A stretch of DNA of 64,000 bases from Alteromonas naphthalenivorans (GTDB taxonomy: Bacteria; Pseudomonadota; Gammaproteobacteria; Enterobacterales; Alteromonadaceae). The notes under the pieces are model-generated. The model saw nothing but the letters and a program-made list of their open reading frames with translations, made no database searches and was not told the DNA's origin. The stretch lies in contig NC_015554.1 of assembly GCF_000213655.1 (NCBI RefSeq), positions 3,534,001 through 3,598,000 on the forward strand, read 5' to 3'. The position numbers and the translations under genes are program-made. Below, piece by piece: positions 22,466 to 31,731 of the stretch (its first letter is position 1; each line of letters begins with the position of its first letter).

Positions 22466-22656
22466 CCCATTTTTCGCTCAGAAATAGTGCAATATTTACA
22501 AGTCAGCAACTTACCGTTTACTCTGCGGTTAAAAGTCGTAAAGCTGTGCGTACCAATAGATTTTAAGCTAAGCATGTTATCTAACCACAGCCCTGTATAC
22601 CCTATCAGCGTAAACGTATAATTACAGCGTGTCTTATCAACTAAGAATCGCCACTT

Positions 22657-23346
22657 ATGCAAAACTCCAATCACAGTGTTATCGAAGATATCTTTGCATT
22701 AGTTAGTGCCGGATTATTCGTGGCGTTTGGTGTATTTCTATTCCAATCACAAGATTTGATGGTGGGTGGCGCTGCGGGTATCGCATTGCTGGGGACTTAC
22801 GCAATTGATATGGACTTTGGTGTTCTATTTTTCCTCATTAACTTGCCATTTTATACCCTAGCGTGGACTCGCATCAGCAAGCGCTTCACATTGAATACAT
22901 TTATTTCTGTGACCACGGTATCAGTCTTAACTGAGCAGATCCCAGCCTTCGTCGACATTTCTAGCATTGATCCTATTTTTGCTGCCATTTTTGGTGGCTT
23001 GCTTATAGGCGTGGGCATGCTGATTATGTTCAGACATAGCTCTAGTTTAGGCGGCTTGGGTATTTTAGCGTTTTACCTGCAGTCTCGATTTAATGTGCGC
23101 GCAGGTACATTTCAACTTACGGTAGACAGCGTTATTCTGCTTTGCGGGCTTTTCTTTATTCCATGGCATTTAGTGCTTATTTCGATTCTAGCCGCGTTCT
23201 GCTTAAATATGGTCATTTCGTTAAACCATCGCCCAGAACGTTATATACCTGCGAATAAAGAGAGTGAAAAGTCGCCTGAAAAAAAGGGGTCTAGCGTGCA
23301 GTCGTGTGCAACAGTAAACACTAATCTACACGCTCAAAACAACTAG
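22657..23346 (+). CDS. YitT-family membrane protein
   Basis: 229 residues with about five or six transmembrane helices and the YitT (DUF161) signature: GVFLFQSQDLMVGGAAGIALLG, NLPFYTLAWTRI, and GIGVGMLIMFRHSSSLGGLGILA-type glycine-rich helix. The cytoplasmic tail (about residues 190-229) is charged and low in complexity. Family members are inner-membrane proteins without an established transport activity. A strong terminator follows at 23382. Confidence 0.88.
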   Translation: MQNSNHSVIEDIFALVSAGLFVAFGVFLFQSQDLMVGGAAGIALLGTYAIDMDFGVLFFLINLPFYTLAWTRISKRFTLNTFISVTTVSVLTEQIPAFVDISSIDPIFAAIFGGLLIGVGMLIMFRHSSSLGGLGILAFYLQSRFNVRAGTFQLTVDSVILLCGLFFIPWHLVLISILAAFCLNMVISLNHRPERYIPANKESEKSPEKKGSSVQSCATVNTNLHAQNN

Positions 23347-23381
23347 TCTGTTAATTTTTCGCCTGCGCTAAACGTAAAAAA

Positions 23382-23407
23382 CCCGGCCATATCAATGCCG
23401 GGTTTTT
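23382..23407 (+). terminator. Intrinsic terminator after yitT-like gene
   Basis: CCCGGC (23382-23387) pairs with GCCGGG (23397-23402), flanked by A6 and followed by TTTTT. Confidence 0.9.
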
Positions 23408-23696
23408 ATATTATTCCTAACGTAACGCTTTGTATCCTTGTCGCTACCCTACTGCTTTTTTCTGCACAGGCTTAAACGGTCGACTTACTAGTCCTCGATT
23501 CACCCTAGGGCGAGAAAACGAAGTACGCATACAAACCTCACTTACGTGATATACCCACAACAGTCGAAGATGAAATATTCATCTCAATACTGAAAGTGGG
23601 ACGTTAGTATAGGCACAAGCGAGTGAAAAACACCCCATTGTTTCGGTGAATGGTCATTCATCAGCGCATTTACAAGAATGTAAACTACTGTAAGTG
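23408..23696. other. Gene-free interval between the yitT-like gene and alr
   Basis: With the terminator before it, the interval is about 350 bp. No frame with a ribosome-binding site, no RNA gene and no repeat was seen. Both flanking genes end here (convergent). Confidence 0.6.
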
Positions 23697-24764
23697 CTAG
23701 CGATATTTCACTATGCGAGGTACACGGGCTGATACTCGGGTTAACAATTCGTAATCTATGCTATCTGCAGCTTCTGCCACCTCGTTAATAGGTACATTCT
23801 CACCCCAAAGTTCTACCCTATCGCCAATGTTAACGTTCGAAATATGGGTAACGTCGATGGTGATCATGTCCATAGACACACGCCCTGCTAGGCCAGCGCG
23901 CTCGCCGTTTACGGCAACAGGCGTACCGTTAGGGCAATGCCTTGGGTAACCATCAGCATAACCAATACCTACCGTAGCAATGCGGCTATCTTTTTGTGCC
24001 ACCCAGTTTTGACCGTAACCAACCGACTCGCCTTTTGGCACATCGCGAAGGGCAATAATACTAGAACGTAACGTCATGGTAGGGGCTAATGCCACATTGG
24101 CCGTATTTGGCTGGCCGCCGTAAACCGCAATGCCTAGGCGGTTCCAATCGCCACGGCTTTGTGGCCATTCAATGGTGGCCGGAGAATTGGCGATACTGAC
24201 AGGAAGCGCTAACTGTGTAGCTATCTGTAAAAACGCACTAAGTTGCTTCTGCGTGAAGTCGTTACTGGTGTCGTCTGCACAGGCTAAATGAGTAACTAGC
24301 ACGGTATCTTGCGTAATAAGCGACGCATATTGCTTAACAATACTCGGTAGCGTGTTCAGCACGAAACCCAACCGATGCATACCACTGTCGGCTTTTAGCC
24401 AAATAGTAGGCCGACGGTCTTCAGGGCAGGCTAACATCCATTCTAATTGCGCTTGATTGTGCATTACTAGAATACAGCCATGTGATGCAGCCATAGCGCA
24501 CTCTTTAGCTTGGTGTGCACCTTCTAACACTACGATAGGCGCTGTTATCCCTGCCTCTCTAAGTGCAATAGCTTCTTCAATAATTGCCACTGCAAACCGA
24601 GGGGATACATGTTGTAGAATACGTGAAACGTTAACTGCACCATGCCCATAAGCATCTGCTTTTACCACCGCCATAGAACGGCTTGTAGGGGCTAATTCTG
24701 CTAATAGTTTAAAGTTACTTAAAATAGCATCAGCGTGAATAATGGCTTGGGTTTGACGGCTCAC
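23697..24764 (-). CDS. alr: Alanine racemase
   Basis: 355 residues, standard length. The PLP-binding Lys is in AVVKADAYGHG (K34-35 region) and the catalytic Tyr is in VGIGYADGYPR near residue 258. The N-terminal TIM barrel and C-terminal beta domain are complete, ending TRVSARVPRIVKYR. It supplies D-alanine for peptidoglycan from L-alanine, in the cytoplasm. It is divergent from murQ, sharing the 306-bp intergenic region with that salvage operon, so a common link to wall turnover is plausible. Confidence 0.97.
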   Translation of the reverse strand: MSRQTQAIIHADAILSNFKLLAELAPTSRSMAVVKADAYGHGAVNVSRILQHVSPRFAVAIIEEAIALREAGITAPIVVLEGAHQAKECAMAASHGCILVMHNQAQLEWMLACPEDRRPTIWLKADSGMHRLGFVLNTLPSIVKQYASLITQDTVLVTHLACADDTSNDFTQKQLSAFLQIATQLALPVSIANSPATIEWPQSRGDWNRLGIAVYGGQPNTANVALAPTMTLRSSIIALRDVPKGESVGYGQNWVAQKDSRIATVGIGYADGYPRHCPNGTPVAVNGERAGLAGRVSMDMITIDVTHISNVNIGDRVELWGENVPINEVAEAADSIDYELLTRVSARVPRIVKYR

Positions 24765-24966
24765 AGTAAACAGATAATCCTTTGTATTTGCATAGGGGCA
24801 GAGTGTATCACGAGTTGAATGAAATCGAATTCTCGGTACACAAATTTATGAACGCACGTACGAACTATGCTTCTGTTATCTTTTGCCCTATGGAGCACGC
24901 CTTGTTGGTTTGCGCCTCTCTGGTTTACGCTACAGGTTCGCCACATTATAATGCGTTGTAAATATG

Positions 24967-25043
24967 GTTAATTTGCTCTTACACATATATGCAAATTCAG
25001 TATGCTAGCCAAGACCTCCAGCATGAATGTATAGCAAATTAAC
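24967..25043 (+). promoter_or_regulatory. Inverted-repeat operator pair at the murQ promoter
   Basis: GTTAATTTGCT (24967-24977) and its exact complement AGCAAATTAAC (25033-25043) flank a likely promoter (TTACAC at 24979, TATGCT at 25001, 16-bp spacer). A third half-site GCAAATT (24991-24997) lies in the spacer. This looks like a repressor site, perhaps for a MurR- or LacI-type regulator not present in this window. Pattern-based inference. Confidence 0.5.
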
Positions 25044-25070
25044 TCCCATTGTCTTTCGTAAGGTATCACC

Positions 25071-26012
25071 ATGCAGCCCACCGACTCATCACGCAGTATT
25101 CACCACCTCGCTAAAGATTTAGAACGGGTAGTGTCTGAAGGGCGAAACCCCAATACTGTAGATATTGATACCCTTTCCACAGAAGGAATGCTGGCGCGAA
25201 TTAATCATGAAGACGCCAAAGTTGCCCCAAGTGTGGCAACCGAAATTCCTGCCATCGCCAAAGTGGTAAACGCCGCTGCACAAAGCATCGCAAAAGGCGG
25301 GCGACTCATTTATATAGGCGCGGGCACCAGTGGCAGGCTAGGTATTTTAGATGCAGCTGAATGTCGGCCAACCTTCAGTGTGCCAGATGGGGTTGTAATC
25401 GGCATTATTGCTGGCGGCGAACGAGCGGTTTTACACGCAGTTGAAGGGGCAGAAGATAATCGAGAAGCCGGCAAGCAAGATGTTATTAATATTACGCTTA
25501 GTCAACACGACACACTGGTTGGGTTGTCAGCAAGTGGGCGCACGCCTTATGTTTCAGGCGCCCTTGCGTATGCGCAATCTATTGGCGCGGCTACTGCGGC
25601 TATAGCCTGTAGCCCAAACTCGGCCATATTTGAACATGCCGATATTGCCATTTGCCCAGTGGTGGGCCCCGAGGCACTTACCGGTTCAACAAGAATGAAA
25701 TCTGGCACTGCGCAAAAGCTGGTACTTAACATGATAAGTACCGCTACCATGATCAAGCTGGGCAAAACCTTTGAAAACTTAATGGTGGATGTCAACGCAA
25801 CTAACGAAAAGCTAAAAGCCCGCGCCCTACGCATTGTGATGCAAGCCACTGAATGTAATGAACACGACGCCGCTACCGCGCTAAAAGCATCGAACAACAA
25901 TGCAAAGCTGGCTATCTTAATGGTGCTAACGGGGGCTAATGCCGACGACGCGGCTAAACAATTGGTGGCCAGCAATGGCTATTTGCGTCACGCTGTAAAA
26001 CAACCGCTTTAA
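25071..26012 (+). CDS. murQ: N-acetylmuramic acid 6-phosphate etherase
   Basis: 313 residues. The SIS domain carries IYIGAGTSGRLGILDAAECRP and the PDGVVIGIIAGGERAV segment typical of MurQ, and the C-terminal helical domain is complete. It cleaves the lactyl ether of MurNAc-6-phosphate, giving GlcNAc-6-phosphate and D-lactate, in the cytoplasm. First gene of a probable operon with the NamZ-type gene (16-bp gap) and the D-2-hydroxyacid dehydrogenase. No MurNAc kinase or PTS gene is in the window. Confidence 0.97.
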   Translation: MQPTDSSRSIHHLAKDLERVVSEGRNPNTVDIDTLSTEGMLARINHEDAKVAPSVATEIPAIAKVVNAAAQSIAKGGRLIYIGAGTSGRLGILDAAECRPTFSVPDGVVIGIIAGGERAVLHAVEGAEDNREAGKQDVINITLSQHDTLVGLSASGRTPYVSGALAYAQSIGAATAAIACSPNSAIFEHADIAICPVVGPEALTGSTRMKSGTAQKLVLNMISTATMIKLGKTFENLMVDVNATNEKLKARALRIVMQATECNEHDAATALKASNNNAKLAILMVLTGANADDAAKQLVASNGYLRHAVKQPL

Positions 26013-26028
26013 AAGGCCACCTTCATAA

Positions 26029-27408
26029 ATGCCTATCAAGTCGCTACTTACATTCGTTTTGCTATTAAGCGCTGCTATTACTTTTAGTACGCCAGGCTAT
26101 GCCAAAGTTCATGAGGAGGCTGACGTTGCCGAACGTAGGTTACAAGTGGGCGCAGCGCAATTTGAAGAATACTTGCCTTTACTTGAAGGCAAACGAGTCA
26201 CACTGGTAGTTAACCAAAGCTCGATTATAAAAAACTCAACGATAAAAAGCTCGGGTGTAAAAAACAGTTCGTTGGAGCCTATTCACTTAGTCGACGCGTT
26301 GCTAAGTCGTGATATCAATGTGGTGAGTATTATGTCGCCCGAACATGGCTTTCGCGGCAAGGCGGGAGCGGGTGAAAAAATAGATAACGATGTTGATGCT
26401 AAAACGGGTCTTCCTATTCACTCCCTTTACGGTAAAACGAAAAAGCCAACGGACGACATGTTAGCCAATACCGATATTTTGGTGTTCGACATTCAAGATG
26501 TAGGGGTGCGTTTTTATACGTATTTAAGTACCTTACATTACGTGCTGGAGGCCGCTGCTCAGGCGCATATTCCTGTCATAGTATTAGATAGGCCCAACCC
26601 TAATGGCACCTTTACTGATGGCCCTATTTTACAGCCTGATTATGTATCGTTTGTAGGCATGCACGCCATTCCTGTATTGCACGGCATGACGTTAGGCGAG
26701 CTCGCATTAATGATAGTGGGTGAACAGTGGATTGCGACCGATGCCATTGATGCGAAACAGCCAGCGCAGCAGCAATCTAAGTCGCTGGCGCATCAAACCA
26801 AGCAGCAGGCGCTGTTAACGGTTATTCCCGTGGCAAATTATCATAAACAAATGCCTTACTCTCTGCCTGTTGCCCCCAGCCCGAATCTACCTACTGATGC
26901 TGCCATTGCCTTATACCCCACCCTTTGCTTTTTTGAAGGCACGGACGTAAGTGTAGGAAGAGGTACACCGCTTCCTTTTCAACTTATCGGCCACCCTGTG
27001 GTAGCGCTTGGCGATGAAAGTATAGACGTAGCTGCTAACCAAGCAGCACCATCGCCTAAACACAATAACACTACCCTGAAGGCTTCATTAATGACTCAAG
27101 CCCTTGTTTCCGGGTTAGATATTGAGGTACTACTTAGCGCTTATGCTCAGTTTAAAGAACAAGGCATCACCTTTTTCACTCGCCCAGATTTTTTCGATAA
27201 ATTAGCCGGTACGGATTCACTCCGCCAGGCCATTATCGCAGGGAAAACCAGCAAGCAAATACAAGCAAGCTGGGCTGAAGGCTTAGCCACATTTAAACAA
27301 CTTCGCGCCCCCTATTTGCTATATCCGGCAACGGCTTCTGAATTACCTAGCGAAGGAAAAGGCGGCGTTAACACTATCAATATGAAAGCAGAAACGCATC
27401 ATGAATAA
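26029..27408 (+). CDS. namZ: NamZ-type exo-N-acetylmuramidase (DUF1343/GH171)
   Basis: 459 residues with a signal peptide (cleavage near GYAKV, residue 25). The DUF1343 signatures VVNQSS, MSPEHGFRG, PIHSLYG, FDIQDVGVRFYTYLSTLHYVLEAA, VLDRPNPNG and FEGTDVSVGRGT are all present, with expected length except for an insert at residues 65-79 made of three five-residue repeats. The Bacillus member removes non-reducing-end MurNAc from muropeptides. Here it would act in the periplasm, feeding MurQ after uptake and phosphorylation. Its end overlaps the next gene by eight bases. Confidence 0.9.
   Translation: MPIKSLLTFVLLLSAAITFSTPGYAKVHEEADVAERRLQVGAAQFEEYLPLLEGKRVTLVVNQSSIIKNSTIKSSGVKNSSLEPIHLVDALLSRDINVVSIMSPEHGFRGKAGAGEKIDNDVDAKTGLPIHSLYGKTKKPTDDMLANTDILVFDIQDVGVRFYTYLSTLHYVLEAAAQAHIPVIVLDRPNPNGTFTDGPILQPDYVSFVGMHAIPVLHGMTLGELALMIVGEQWIATDAIDAKQPAQQQSKSLAHQTKQQALLTVIPVANYHKQMPYSLPVAPSPNLPTDAAIALYPTLCFFEGTDVSVGRGTPLPFQLIGHPVVALGDESIDVAANQAAPSPKHNNTTLKASLMTQALVSGLDIEVLLSAYAQFKEQGITFFTRPDFFDKLAGTDSLRQAIIAGKTSKQIQASWAEGLATFKQLRAPYLLYPATASELPSEGKGGVNTINMKAETHHE
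26221..26265. repeat. 15-bp tandem repeat in namZ
   Basis: Three 15-bp units (TCGATTATAAAAAAC and two variants) coding SIIKN, STIKS and SGVKN, in a stretch where the family normally has no insert. Confidence 0.85.
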
Positions 27409-30400
27409 CCATAACGGGAAGGGAAAAGCCAAGACCGAACAGGTAGTGCATAACGCAACTAATAACTTTCATGCCTTTTTAACGGGCATTAGTGAATGGT
27501 TAGCGCCTGAAAATATTATTGGCGATAAACCTAGGCTAATTGCCCTTGCTACTGACGCCAGCTTTTACACCAAAATTCCTAAGTTAGTCATAAAAGTGCC
27601 GAGTATTCACGTTATGTGCCGCGTATTAGCAATGGCAAATCGCTTAAATATTGCCCTGACATTTCGAGCGGCGGGCACCAGTTTATCTGGTCAAGCAATT
27701 ACAGACTCGGTATTGGTCATGCTAACCCCAGATTGGCAACAGTATGAGGTAATAGATAACGGCGAAGCAATATCATTAGCGCCAGGGGTTATTGGCGCAA
27801 AAGCGAATCGAATATTGGCAGGCTATGGCCGAAAAATTGGGCCAGATCCGGCTTCGATTAACGCCTGTAAAGTGGGCGGCATTGCAGCGAATAATGCATC
27901 GGGCATGTGCTGTGGGGTGAAAAACAACTCGTATCACACTCTGCGTCACATTCACGTATTGTTGCCCGACGGCAGTGAAGTCAATACCGCTGATGCACAA
28001 AGCATTTCCGCGTTTGAGCAAAGCCATAGTGTATTGTTAGCCTCTCTTGCTGCGCTTCGCAACTCGCTACTAGCGAATACAGCATTGACTGAAAAAGTAC
28101 GCTATCAATATCGCCTTAAAAATACTATGGGGTATGGCCTCAACGCCTTACTTGATTATGACAACCCGCTAGATATTTTTACACACCTAATGATTGGTTC
28201 AGAAGGTACATTGGGCTTCATTGCTAACATTACCTACAACACCGTACCTTTGCCTCGGGCGCGAGAAACCGGGTTGTATTTATTTGAAAACTTCAAAGAC
28301 GCTTGTGCAGTTATTCCTGCGCTAAAAGCCTGTGATGTAGATGCTGTAGAGTTGATGGACGCCAGAGCATTGCGCGCCGTTGCGCCGTTGCTAGACAAGG
28401 TGGTGGTTAGCAAACGCAATATTAGCAATCCAGATGCTGTTGCCCTACTTATTGACGTGGGTGCCCCGTCACAGGCTGAACTAGATAGTACGCTTAAGAC
28501 GGTGCGCAAAATTTTAACCCAGCCAACAGTGGGTATAAGTAAAGAATATGAGCACCCACCTAAACAAGAGCATAAGCAAGAGCAGAAGCAAGGCCAGCCT
28601 CTGCAAGATTTTACCGCAGAGCCCAACATCATCGAAAACTTGTGGAGCATTCGAAAAGGGCTATTTCCCGCAGTAGGCGCAGTAAGGCCCACTGGTACCA
28701 CGGTCATTATTGAAGACGTGGCCTTTCCATTAGAAAGTTTGGCCGATGGGTTAAATGCGTTAGTCGCCTTATTCGAAAAACACGATTACCACGACGGCAT
28801 TATTTTTGGTCATGCACTCGATGGCAATGTGCACTTTGTGTTTAGCCAAGGTTTCAATACCCCAAATGAAATCAACCGCTATCAGGCCTTTATGGCCGAT
28901 ATAAGCGTGCTAGTGACACAGCGCTTTGCGGGGAGCTTAAAGGCCGAGCATGGAACGGGGCGTAATATGGCGCCGTTTCTTACTGCACAATGGGGTGATG
29001 AAGGTGTGGCGTTAATGCGCGCGCTAAAAGACATTATCGATCCTAAGGGTATTTTAAACCCAGGGGTTATTTTAAATGACGACCCTCAAGCGCATATTAC
29101 TCACCTTAAGCCGATGCCTGCAGTACAAGACACGGTAGATGCCTGTATTGAGTGCGGCTTTTGTGAGCCTCAGTGCCCCTCGCTTAATTATACGTTGTCG
29201 CCCCGTCAACGTATTGCATTAAAGCGCCGACAAACGTCTTTGACAGAACCTGCGGCTGTTAATGAAATTAACGAAGCGTTTTCACACCTAGCCGTAGATA
29301 GCTGTGCAGCAACGGGGCTATGCGCTAGCGCTTGTCCGGTAGGCATTGATACTGGGCAGTGGATAAAACAAATACGTGGCCAGCGTACTAGAGGTTCTGC
29401 GACCAAATTAGTCAGTGATCTTGCCGCTAAACATACCGATAAGGCGTTATCAATTGCACGTTTTTCACTAAACATCGGCCATAAAGTAAAAGGGGTAATT
29501 GGCGAAAAGGCATTTAATTCTATTACAGGTGCACTACATTTACCCCAGCTTCATAGTGCTGTTCCCCAAGCTTCGCAATATAACAAAAATACTTCGCAGT
29601 ATAAAAACGAACCAGATTTTAACGCTACTACTCACGCTAATGAAACAGCTTCTGAAGCACATAAAGCGACTGAAAAAGAAGCTGGGTACATCGCCGAGTT
29701 ACCTACCCATTTAGGGCAGCAAAACTGTTCTGAGAATACCGCTGGGAAAGTGACTGAGAAAATGGCTAGGAAAGCGCTTTCTGAGGCGCTTTCTCAGACG
29801 GTTTCAAAAGTAGTTTACATGGTAAGTTGCCCAAGCAAAGTTTTCGGTGGCAACGCTAATGAAAAAAGTGTTATTCAGGCTGTGGTCTCTTTGTGTGAAA
29901 AAGCCAACGTGGAAGTGGTGTTCTCTAGCGCAAAAGACCATTGTTGTGGCCAGCCTTGGGATAGTGAAGGTGAAGCAATCACCGCGAGAGATAAACTCGC
30001 GGCGTGGACACAAGAAGTTTACACACTTTCAGAACAAGGACGCTGGCCTGTCATCATTGACAACAGCGCTTGTGCTTATAACGTAACTTCAAAAAACACC
30101 AACAACTCAGACTTCAACAAAATAGAGATATTGGAAGTTAGCAAGTATTTACTTCAGTACATTTCACCTCGGGTAAAGGTGGTTAAAACAGATGCCCCTA
30201 CAATGCTTCATATTGGATGTTCAAGTACTAAGCTAGATTCAGGGGTTGCTATTAACGCGTTGACGAACCTTTGTACTTCAAACGTTATTGTTCCTACTGA
30301 CATCACCTGTTGCGGCTTTGCGGGTACTAAGGGCTTCACTAATCCGGGTTTGAACCAAAGTGCACTGGCACCGCTTGCCAGTCAGGTGCCTGAAGATTGT

Positions 30401-30514
30401 TATAGAGGGGTATCGAATAGCGCAACCTGCGCGATTGGTTTAAGCCTGCACAGTGGGGTGATTTATTCACACATCGCGGTGCTGCTCGACGAGGTCAGCC
30501 AGCCGCTTTTCTAA
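27401..30514 (+). CDS. FAD/Fe-S D-2-hydroxyacid (probably D-lactate) dehydrogenase
   Basis: 1,037 residues. In order: FAD_binding_4 (about 55-215, RAAGTSLSGQAITDS and GPDPASINACKVGGIAANNASGM), FAD-oxidase C domain (to about 560, KAEHGTGRNMAPF), two 4Fe-4S sets (CIECGFCEPQCPS and CAATGLCASACPVG), then CCG cysteine-rich domains (DHCCGQPWD, TCCGFAGTKGF). This is the Dld-II/YdiJ layout; YdiJ relatives oxidise D-lactate or D-2-hydroxyglutarate and pass electrons to quinone. Directly behind murQ and namZ, D-lactate from MurQ is the likely substrate. Two low-complexity linkers (about 384-402 and 700-790) are unusual. Confidence 0.88.
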   Translation: MNNHNGKGKAKTEQVVHNATNNFHAFLTGISEWLAPENIIGDKPRLIALATDASFYTKIPKLVIKVPSIHVMCRVLAMANRLNIALTFRAAGTSLSGQAITDSVLVMLTPDWQQYEVIDNGEAISLAPGVIGAKANRILAGYGRKIGPDPASINACKVGGIAANNASGMCCGVKNNSYHTLRHIHVLLPDGSEVNTADAQSISAFEQSHSVLLASLAALRNSLLANTALTEKVRYQYRLKNTMGYGLNALLDYDNPLDIFTHLMIGSEGTLGFIANITYNTVPLPRARETGLYLFENFKDACAVIPALKACDVDAVELMDARALRAVAPLLDKVVVSKRNISNPDAVALLIDVGAPSQAELDSTLKTVRKILTQPTVGISKEYEHPPKQEHKQEQKQGQPLQDFTAEPNIIENLWSIRKGLFPAVGAVRPTGTTVIIEDVAFPLESLADGLNALVALFEKHDYHDGIIFGHALDGNVHFVFSQGFNTPNEINRYQAFMADISVLVTQRFAGSLKAEHGTGRNMAPFLTAQWGDEGVALMRALKDIIDPKGILNPGVILNDDPQAHITHLKPMPAVQDTVDACIECGFCEPQCPSLNYTLSPRQRIALKRRQTSLTEPAAVNEINEAFSHLAVDSCAATGLCASACPVGIDTGQWIKQIRGQRTRGSATKLVSDLAAKHTDKALSIARFSLNIGHKVKGVIGEKAFNSITGALHLPQLHSAVPQASQYNKNTSQYKNEPDFNATTHANETASEAHKATEKEAGYIAELPTHLGQQNCSENTAGKVTEKMARKALSEALSQTVSKVVYMVSCPSKVFGGNANEKSVIQAVVSLCEKANVEVVFSSAKDHCCGQPWDSEGEAITARDKLAAWTQEVYTLSEQGRWPVIIDNSACAYNVTSKNTNNSDFNKIEILEVSKYLLQYISPRVKVVKTDAPTMLHIGCSSTKLDSGVAINALTNLCTSNVIVPTDITCCGFAGTKGFTNPGLNQSALAPLASQVPEDCYRGVSNSATCAIGLSLHSGVIYSHIAVLLDEVSQPLF
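28562..28597. repeat. 12-bp tandem repeat in the dehydrogenase gene
   Basis: Three 12-bp units (AAACAAGAGCAT, AAGCAAGAGCAG, AAGCAAGGCCAG) coding KQEH, KQEQ, KQGQ at residues 388-399, in frame. Confidence 0.85.
29770..29781. repeat. Palindrome GAAAGCGCTTTC, copy 1
   Basis: Perfect 12-bp palindrome within the linker of the dehydrogenase gene. The same 12-mer occurs at 32287-32298 and 32356-32367. Confidence 0.6.
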
Positions 30515-31543
30515 CGTCGCTTTGTGTGTTTTCAACTGTTCTTTTTCGTCACCCTCTGCGGTCTCAAGTTGCTTGCTGATAGCCACAATTTGCTCGGCTA
30601 ATCCTTCTCGATTTTTCTCGTGCTGCTCAGCCTCTTCCGCTTTATCAAAAATGATGGCCTCGGGATTAGTTTCCTCATCTTCCTGAGAAGCAGCTGCCTC
30701 TTTTGATGAGCCAGGTTGCCGAGGAATCATTTGCACACCGTCTACTTGAGGCCGCTGATTTATGAAGGTCGGTGAGACAATTTCAATGCCCGTGTTATGC
30801 AATGCATCAAGCACCGATTTGTGTAATCGCGAGCGCGCACTTAGCATGCTTTTCACTTCTTTAAGCAAGCCTGCAACTCGGTAGCTTACCGAGAAATCTC
30901 CTAAGGAGATCACTTGAACGAAAGGGTCTTCTAATTCAGCATTGGCCGCTGCAGTTAGTAAGTGCTTCTCAACCTCTGAATGGTGAATATCGTATCCTAA
31001 ACTTAAATCAACCGAGACAATCGCACCTGAGGCACGTGTTACTCTCACCGGTGTGTTCACCATTAGGGTGTTTGAAAAAGCAATTAACTCACGAGTTTCG
31101 GTTTGAATTTCCGTATCTAGTAAGCCCATCTCAGCTACCCTTCCGCTGTAATCTTCTACGCGAATAAAGTCTCCCACTTTGAACGGTTTATTTACCCGTA
31201 ATACCAAACCCGCCATCAAATTTCCCACCATGGTGGTAGATGAAAACGCGATGACACCGGATAACAAAACGCCAATTAAGGCGATCACCTGATTGCGCGT
31301 ACTTTCGTTCACCGGAAGTGCCATGGAGATGACGACCAAACCTACAATAGTAAGTACTAACAAAGTAACTTGGCGTGGCAATTTTTCTTCACTGGTTAAG
31401 TGAGATTGTCGCGCAAGTAGCACGTAATGAAGTGCACCTAGCCCCAATACCACCAGTACAATTGCTAGTACTAGCGGAATAAAAGGCATGAGAAAAGCCA
31501 CCACTGTATCCACACTGAAACTCCATTTTATTCTTATTGCCAA
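30467..31543 (-). CDS. MscS-family mechanosensitive channel
   Basis: 358 residues. Three N-terminal transmembrane helices (about 12-41, 60-78, 88-112), with TM3 and the beta domain showing GLVLRVNKPFKVGDFIRVEDYSGRV, the MscS pore-to-vestibule signature. The C-terminal part carries a long charged coiled-coil tail (about 290-358) not found in E. coli MscS. Inner membrane, osmotic release or small-solute efflux. Its last 48 bases overlap the convergent dehydrogenase gene. Confidence 0.92.
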   Translation of the reverse strand: MAIRIKWSFSVDTVVAFLMPFIPLVLAIVLVVLGLGALHYVLLARQSHLTSEEKLPRQVTLLVLTIVGLVVISMALPVNESTRNQVIALIGVLLSGVIAFSSTTMVGNLMAGLVLRVNKPFKVGDFIRVEDYSGRVAEMGLLDTEIQTETRELIAFSNTLMVNTPVRVTRASGAIVSVDLSLGYDIHHSEVEKHLLTAAANAELEDPFVQVISLGDFSVSYRVAGLLKEVKSMLSARSRLHKSVLDALHNTGIEIVSPTFINQRPQVDGVQMIPRQPGSSKEAAASQEDEETNPEAIIFDKAEEAEQHEKNREGLAEQIVAISKQLETAEGDEKEQLKTHKATLEKRLADLVEQHRDV

Positions 31544-31707
31544 GTCACACTTAACTTAGTGTTTCGCCGTATGGCGTCGTATTTTTACGTTACTTTGTTT
31601 TTAGTTTGTTAGCACGAATCACTGTAAACCACTAAACTTAATTATTTATTATCAATAATTTACACGCAACATCGATTATTTGAATTTCTACTAACTGGCC
31701 GGCGCTA

Positions 31708-31731
31708 TAACACTAACACTAACACTAACAC
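31708..31731. repeat. Hexanucleotide repeat (TAACAC)x4
   Basis: Four perfect units directly after, and touching, the stop codon of the GH3 gene. Confidence 0.9.

Noticed and set aside
22402..22674. 90-codon minus-strand frame between the small membrane-protein gene and the yitT-like gene
   Set aside because: It overlaps both supported genes, and the sequence has no start signal or domain.
25547..25975. 142-codon minus-strand frame inside murQ
   Set aside because: Antisense shadow; murQ is complete and conserved on the other strand.
28234..28707. 157-codon minus-strand frame within the dehydrogenase gene
   Set aside because: Antisense shadow of a strongly supported gene; no ribosome-binding site.
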